DNA from: Candidatus Atribacteria bacterium
Lineage (GTDB): Bacteria > Atribacterota > Atribacteria > Atribacterales > Atribacteraceae
Assembly (NCBI GenBank): GCA_018056205.1
Contig: JAGPGC010000032.1
Coordinates: forward strand, 1-9,390
Reading direction: 5' to 3'
DNA length: 9,390 bases
A program made the position numbers and the translations under genes. Under the pieces are notes generated by a model. That model was not told where the DNA came from. It did not search any database and saw only the letters and a list, made by a program, of their open reading frames with translations. The stretch's first letter is position 1, and each line of letters begins with the position of its first letter. Positions 5,400 through 9,390 of the stretch are shown one piece after another.

Positions 5400-6575
5400 A
5401 TGTTTATGAAGAGAATACTTATTGTAATGCTTTCTTTATTAATCGTAATGGCAGGAACCATAGCCTTTGCACAAGAACCGATTAAAATTGGTGTGGTTAT
5501 GAATTTAACCGGTCCTTGGGCATCAATTGATACTCCTAGTGCTAACGGGGCTAAATTAGCGGCGGAACAAATTAATAAAGCTGGAGGAGTGTTGGGTCGT
5601 CAGATAGACTTGAAAGTAGTAGATACCAAGGCTGATGAAGGTGAAACCAGTGCGGCTGTGGTTCGGCTTATTGAAAACGAAAAAGTGTCGGCTTTAATCG
5701 GTTATGGAGATACCCATTGGGTAAATATTGCTGCTTCGATGGCTAAAGAGTACGGAGTTCCTTTTATGACACCAGGTGCCACTCATCCCCGGATTCCTGA
5801 GCGGTTTGGGGCTTGGTTAGCCTGTTTTGGAGATAATGCTCAAGCATCAGCTATTGCCGAATATGTAGTGAAAGATCTCGGTTTAAAGAAGGGTGCTATC
5901 TGGGTGGATACTGCGGTTGATTTTAGTGTTGCGGTTTGTGCTTTCTTTGCTGATGCTCTAAAACATTATGGTGGAGAAGTGGTTTATGAAGATTATTTTG
6001 AAGTAACTTGGAAAGATTTCTCTGCTATGGCTGCTCGTTTAAAAGAGTATCAAGATAAAGGCGAAGTAGATTTTGTTTATGTCGGTGGTATTCCCGATAA
6101 CTGTGGTTTGATTGCTAAGCAATTACGAGATAATGGAGTAACTATCCCGATTTTTGGCGAAGATGGTTTTGATACACCACTTTTAATTGAAACTGGTGGA
6201 GAAGCTGCGGAAGGTGTGGTTTTTGCAACTCATGTTTCACTGGAGGATCCCAGCCCAATAATTCAACAATTTAAGGCTGATTATCAGGCCATGTACGGGA
6301 ATCCACCAGAAAATGCTTTTGCAGCCTTGGGATACGATGCAGTAAAATTAATAGCAAAAGCTATTGAATTAGTTGGAAGTGATGCTCCAGATAAGATTTC
6401 AGAAGGTTTAGCTCAAATAAAAGATTTTCAGGGAGTATCTGGAATTATTAGCTACGAAGGAGGCAGTCAGATTCCAAATAAGTCGGTGTCGATTATTGAA
6501 GTGAAAGGTGGAAAGTTTGTAACAGTAAAACAAATTGCTCCCGAATATTTATCGGATCCGACTATTGCAAAATAG
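5400..6575 (+). CDS. branched-chain amino-acid-type ABC transporter substrate-binding protein
   Basis: The 391-residue periplasmic binding protein is of the LivJ/LivK type (Peripla_BP_6). Residues 1-24 are a signal peptide: basic MFMKR, a hydrophobic core, and the likely cleavage AFA|QEP. There is no lipobox cysteine, so it should be free in a periplasm. The mature part starts with the family block PIKIGVVMNLTGPWASIDTPSANGAKLAAEQIN and continues with VSALIGYGDTHW, VPFMTPGATHP and DFVYVGGIPDN. This fits a two-lobe Venus-flytrap fold, and length is normal. The ligand may be leucine/isoleucine/valine, but such proteins also bind other amino acids, amides or urea, so no symbol is assigned. The start at ATG 5400 follows GGAGGAGGG by 4-8 nt; ATG 5406 is possible. 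The gene has its own promoter and terminator, separating it from the livGFHM block and probably allowing higher expression of the binding protein. Confidence 0.88.
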   Translation: MFMKRILIVMLSLLIVMAGTIAFAQEPIKIGVVMNLTGPWASIDTPSANGAKLAAEQINKAGGVLGRQIDLKVVDTKADEGETSAAVVRLIENEKVSALIGYGDTHWVNIAASMAKEYGVPFMTPGATHPRIPERFGAWLACFGDNAQASAIAEYVVKDLGLKKGAIWVDTAVDFSVAVCAFFADALKHYGGEVVYEDYFEVTWKDFSAMAARLKEYQDKGEVDFVYVGGIPDNCGLIAKQLRDNGVTIPIFGEDGFDTPLLIETGGEAAEGVVFATHVSLEDPSPIIQQFKADYQAMYGNPPENAFAALGYDAVKLIAKAIELVGSDAPDKISEGLAQIKDFQGVSGIISYEGGSQIPNKSVSIIEVKGGKFVTVKQIAPEYLSDPTIAK

Positions 6576-6588
6576 CAGTATTTTAAAG

Positions 6589-6625
6589 GCGGACTCATTT
6601 AGTTGGGTCCGCTTTTTGTTTTTTG
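6589..6625 (+). terminator. rho-independent terminator after the binding-protein gene
   Basis: The 8-bp stem GCGGACTC (6589-6596) with GGGTCCGC (6605-6612) has one G-U pair and an 8-nt loop. It is followed directly by TTTTTGTTTTTT. It begins 13 nt after the stop codon. It should separate the binding-protein transcript from the permease/ATPase genes, or let only part of transcription through. Confidence 0.88.
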
Positions 6626-6626
6626 G

Positions 6627-6655
6627 TTATCATCCTTGTCATTTCCCTTTATAAT
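6627..6655 (+). promoter_or_regulatory. candidate promoter of livGFHM
   Basis: TTATCA (6627-6632, 4 of 6) is followed after 17 nt by a perfect TATAAT (6650-6655). It lies right after the terminator and about 60 nt upstream of livG. This supports independent transcription of the ATPase and permease genes. The -35 is weak. Confidence 0.5.
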
Positions 6656-6715
6656 AAAATTTAGAAGGTATGGTTATGGTAGTTTAAAATGAGAGATCTA
6701 GGAACGGAGAAATAA

Positions 6716-7495
6716 ATGCCTGGCCCAATATTAAAAGTGACCGATTTATGGAAAAATTTTGGAGGCCTTACCGCAGTTAGTGATTACCATCTTGAACTTC
6801 CCCAAGGAATGATATACGGGCTCATTGGTCCTAATGGTGCTGGTAAAACCACTATCTTTAATTTATTAAGTGGAGTACTAAAACCTAGTCGGGGTCAAAT
6901 AGTTTTTGATCAAATTGATATTACCTATTTTCGTCCCGACCAAATAACCCGGGTTGGTTTGACTCGAACCTTCCAAAACCTCCGTCTTTTTCCATCTCTC
7001 AGTGTTGAAATGAATCTAAAAATTGCTAGCCACATCCATATGCATTATTCATTTATAACTTCACTTTCGAACTTACCAGGCTTTTTTCGTTCAGAGAAAG
7101 AAATGCAGGGGAAGGTCGATACTATGTTAGATATTTTTGGTTTATCTAAATATAGAAATGAGCTTGCTACCAGCCTACCATATGGCTTGCAAAGAAAATT
7201 AGATATTGCTCGAGCCTTGATGACGGATCCTAAGGTGGTTCTTTTGGATGAACCATCGGCAGGAATGAATACCGGGGAATCGGAAGATTTAGCCCAGCTT
7301 ATTCTTCAGATTCAAGGAAAATTTCATCTCACTTTAGTCATTGTTGAACATCGGATGCCTTTTGTAATGGGATTAGCTAGTATTATCCAGGTGTTGGATT
7401 ATGGTTCAGTGATTGCTCAAGGTACTCCGGAAGAAATACAAAATAATCCTCAAGTTATAGAAGCCTATTTAGGAACAGGTGATTCCATTGCTTAA
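6716..7495 (+). CDS. livG: branched-chain amino-acid-type ABC transporter ATPase LivG
   Basis: The 259-residue ATPase has the Walker A motif GPNGAGKTT (38-46), the Q-loop Gln87 in RTFQNLRLF, the LivG-type signature LPYGLQRKLDIARAL (154-168), the Walker B VVLLDEP (174-180) with catalytic Glu179, and the switch His212 in VEHRM. The Gly-to-Leu change after LPYG, compared with the common LPYGQQR form, is minor. It powers the importer on the cytoplasmic face as a partner of LivF. GGAG at 6706-6709 is 6 nt before the ATG. Downstream, livF starts within its last codons, so the two ATPases are coupled. Confidence 0.92.
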   Translation: MPGPILKVTDLWKNFGGLTAVSDYHLELPQGMIYGLIGPNGAGKTTIFNLLSGVLKPSRGQIVFDQIDITYFRPDQITRVGLTRTFQNLRLFPSLSVEMNLKIASHIHMHYSFITSLSNLPGFFRSEKEMQGKVDTMLDIFGLSKYRNELATSLPYGLQRKLDIARALMTDPKVVLLDEPSAGMNTGESEDLAQLILQIQGKFHLTLVIVEHRMPFVMGLASIIQVLDYGSVIAQGTPEEIQNNPQVIEAYLGTGDSIA

Positions 7496-8192
7496 AGTTA
7501 AAAATCTTAGTGTAAAATATGGAGTCATTCCAGCTCTTCAGGATATTTCAATAGAAGTAAAAACCGGACAAATTGTTTCTCTTATTGGAGCAAATGGTGC
7601 TGGGAAAACTACCACCTTAAAAACCATTATGGGAATTCTGAGACCGGTGAAGGGAAATGTTATTTATTGTGATGAGGATATTACTCGGATGTCGACACCA
7701 CAACGGGTTCGAAAGGAGATTTGTCTGGTTCCGGAGGGACGAGGTATTTTTAATCGTTTAACTGTGAAAGAGAACCTTCTTTTAGGTGCTTACCACCGTA
7801 ATGACGAACAGGGAATCAATCAAGATTTAGCAATGTCCTATTCTCTATTTCCAAGGTTAAAAGAAAGAGAGAACCAGATAGCGGGAACACTGAGTGGTGG
7901 AGAACAGCAAATGTTAGCAATCGGGAGAGGTTTAATGTCGCGGCCTAAACTTATGCTTTTAGATGAGCCATCTTTGGGTCTGGCTCCTTTAGTGGTTCGG
8001 GAACTTTATGAATTGATTCGAGAAATTTTAAAACAAGGGGTAACCATTCTCTTAGTTGAGCAAAATGCCACGATGGCGATCCGAGTATCCGATTATGTTT
8101 ATCTCCTGGAAACAGGAAATATCAAATTAGAAGGAATTCCCAAAGATGTTGAATCTCTTGAAGAGGTAAGAAAGGTTTATCTAGGAGGTTGA
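7479..8192 (+). CDS. livF: branched-chain amino-acid-type ABC transporter ATPase LivF
   Basis: The 237-residue ATPase has the Walker A motif GANGAGKTT (37-45), the LivF-type VPEGRGIF (84-91, Glu in place of the Q-loop Gln), the signature LSGGEQQ (138-144), the Walker B LMLLDEP (158-164) and LVEQNA (192-197), with Gln in the H-loop position as usual for LivF. It forms the ATPase dimer with LivG. The frame opens with GTG at 7479, preceded by AGGA, and overlaps livG by 17 nt. A TTG at 7488 (MLKVKNLSV, overlap 8 nt) is an equally good start because AGGTGA (7477-7482) is 5 nt upstream. The stop TGA lies between the Shine-Dalgarno and ATG of livH. Confidence 0.92.
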   Translation: MIPLLKVKNLSVKYGVIPALQDISIEVKTGQIVSLIGANGAGKTTTLKTIMGILRPVKGNVIYCDEDITRMSTPQRVRKEICLVPEGRGIFNRLTVKENLLLGAYHRNDEQGINQDLAMSYSLFPRLKERENQIAGTLSGGEQQMLAIGRGLMSRPKLMLLDEPSLGLAPLVVRELYELIREILKQGVTILLVEQNATMAIRVSDYVYLLETGNIKLEGIPKDVESLEEVRKVYLGG

Positions 8193-8194
8193 TT

Positions 8195-9094
8195 ATGCTT
8201 TCACTGGGCTATTTCTTACAACAAACGATGAATGGAGTAATTTTAGGCTGTATTTATTCCTTGTTAGCTTTAGGGATGACTGTTGTATATGGAATATTAC
8301 GACTTATCAACTTTGCTCATGGTGCGCTCATTACTTTAGGTGCTTTTTTTGTATATTTTGTTAGTATTCGTTATGGATTGTCCTTTATAGCAGGTATTTT
8401 TTTGGTAATAGGATTTGGGAGTTTAATGGGTTTAGTTTTAGACATTGTTGCTTATCGAAAGCTTCGTGGGGGGCCAGAAGTTGCTTTGTTGATTACCTCG
8501 ATTGGTTTTTATACCTTTATTGAAAATTTTTTAAAATTAATAGTATCTCCTCAGCCATACGCCTTTAAAACACCCGACTATTTTAATATTCTTTATCGAA
8601 CGAAATATTTAACTTTTCGATCAATTGATCTATTTATTATTTTAGCTTCAATAGCCATTATGATTGCTTTTACGCTTTTTATCAAAAAAAGCAAGATGGG
8701 AATTGCGATGAGAGCTACTGCAGAAAATTTAGAAGTAGCTAATATGATGGGTATCGAAATTAACAAGGTCATCTCAGTTGCCTTTATTTTGGGTTCAGCC
8801 ATTGCTGCATTTACCGGTTTTTTTTGGGGAGCAAAATACGGGCAAATCTCTTATGATATGGGATTTTTAACCGGTGTCAAAGCCTTTGTAGCGGTAGTAG
8901 TTGGAGGAGTTGGAAGTGTTCCTGGAGCTATGTTGGGAGGTTTTGTTTTGGGTGTGGCTGAGATTCTCTCGGTAGCATTGCTCCCCACCAGGTTTGCTGA
9001 ATATCGGGATGGAATAGTTTTTGCCATTCTCATATTAGTTTTGTTGATACGTCCTTCCGGAATTATGGGCGAGAAGGAGGAAATAAGATTATGA
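8195..9094 (+). CDS. livH: branched-chain amino-acid-type ABC transporter permease LivH
   Basis: The 299-residue inner-membrane permease has about eight hydrophobic segments. Family blocks are NGVILGCIYSLLALGMTVVYG (13-33), INFAHGALITLGAF (38-51), the cytoplasmic coupling loop GIAMRATAENLEVANMMGIE (169-188) and VVGGVGSVPGAMLGG (235-249). It pairs with LivM to form the substrate channel. ATG 8195 is chosen because AGGAGG (8183-8188) is 6 nt upstream; the TTG at 8189 that would add two residues abuts the Shine-Dalgarno and is unlikely. Its stop overlaps the start of livM in an ATGA arrangement. Confidence 0.93.
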   Translation: MLSLGYFLQQTMNGVILGCIYSLLALGMTVVYGILRLINFAHGALITLGAFFVYFVSIRYGLSFIAGIFLVIGFGSLMGLVLDIVAYRKLRGGPEVALLITSIGFYTFIENFLKLIVSPQPYAFKTPDYFNILYRTKYLTFRSIDLFIILASIAIMIAFTLFIKKSKMGIAMRATAENLEVANMMGIEINKVISVAFILGSAIAAFTGFFWGAKYGQISYDMGFLTGVKAFVAVVVGGVGSVPGAMLGGFVLGVAEILSVALLPTRFAEYRDGIVFAILILVLLIRPSGIMGEKEEIRL

Positions 9095-9390
9095 ACCAAA
9101 AACGAATTATTCCGGAATTTTGGTTCATTATAGGAGGTTGTCTCCTGTTCCTTGTTATCTTTATTCTTTCCCAAACCCTCAACCGCTATATTATTCATAT
9201 TATCGTTTTAATGGGGATCTACTCAATCGCTACCGTGAGCCTTAATTTAACTAATGGTTATACTGGTTTATTTTCTCTTGGTCATGCTGCCTTTATGGCC
9301 ATAGGTGCCTATACTTCAACTTTACTTGCCTTTCCGCTCCATTTAAGGGAATCATACGAACTACCACTTTTACCAACTTTTTTGGCAGGT
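9091..9390 (+). CDS. livM: branched-chain amino-acid-type ABC transporter permease LivM, N-terminal part
   Basis: The first 100 codons are in the window and the gene continues past the right edge. The protein begins MNQKRIIPEF, followed by a hydrophobic segment (12-27) and a second one (33-54). The LivM hallmark at about 52-74 reads LTNGYTGLFSLGHAAFMAIG. The ATG is shared with the livH stop (ATGA, 4-nt overlap), and AAGGAGG (9074-9080) lies 10 nt upstream. It is the second permease half of the importer. A full-length family member is usually about 300-350 residues, so most of it is not seen. Confidence 0.9.
   Translation, partial: MNQKRIIPEFWFIIGGCLLFLVIFILSQTLNRYIIHIIVLMGIYSIATVSLNLTNGYTGLFSLGHAAFMAIGAYTSTLLAFPLHLRESYELPLLPTFLAG

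Noticed and set aside
8851..9198. Minus-strand frame of 115 codons across livH and livM
   Set aside because: It is antisense to two clear permease genes and has low-complexity Thr/Pro-rich translation typical of a shadow frame.

Overview
The window is bacterial chromosome, AT-rich, with strong AGGAGG-type ribosome binding sites and tightly packed genes. The solute-binding protein has a plain signal peptide (cleavage near AFA|QEP) with no lipobox cysteine. This fits a periplasm better than a Gram-positive membrane anchor. Together with the gene content it suggests an anaerobic or thermophilic diderm lineage such as Atribacterota, Thermotogota or Synergistota. That placement is an inference only.

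Layout. (1) Positions 26-403 (+) encode a small S1-domain RNA-binding protein of the YabR/general-stress-protein-13 type, closed by a hairpin that can serve both strands. (2) Positions 485-4241 (-) form a three-gene operon: an ATP-grasp ligase-like protein, an opine (octopine/nopaline) dehydrogenase-family protein, and a large B12-binding domain plus glutamate-mutase-like barrel protein. The genes overlap by 8 nt and are separated by 18 nt, so they are probably translated together. No named pathway fits the set; it is the most likely undescribed system here. (3) Positions 4380-4962 (+) carry tadA, driven by a near-consensus promoter, whose reading frame runs 48 nt into a tRNA-Ser(CGA) gene. 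(4) Positions 4963-5339 hold no gene. They contain a roughly 350-bp element bounded by imperfect inverted repeats, MITE-like, with internal repeats and a pyrimidine-rich tract. (5) Positions 5340-9390 (+) are a branched-chain amino-acid-type ABC transporter locus: binding protein, terminator, second promoter, then livG-livF-livH-livM with overlapping or near-abutting ends. livM is cut by the window edge.

How the genes may work together. The liv locus should import an amino acid or similar small polar solute. The divergent operon contains three enzymes that would each act on amino-acid-like substrates: carbon-skeleton rearrangement, reductive amino/keto acid coupling or its reverse, and ATP-dependent ligation. 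A link between import and this metabolism is plausible but unproven, because tadA, the tRNA and the repeat element lie between them.

The most probable starts of several genes differ from the longest open frame. The longest-frame start of tadA lies in its -10 element, that of the binding protein in its -35 element, and that of the ATP-grasp gene inside its own Shine-Dalgarno sequence.
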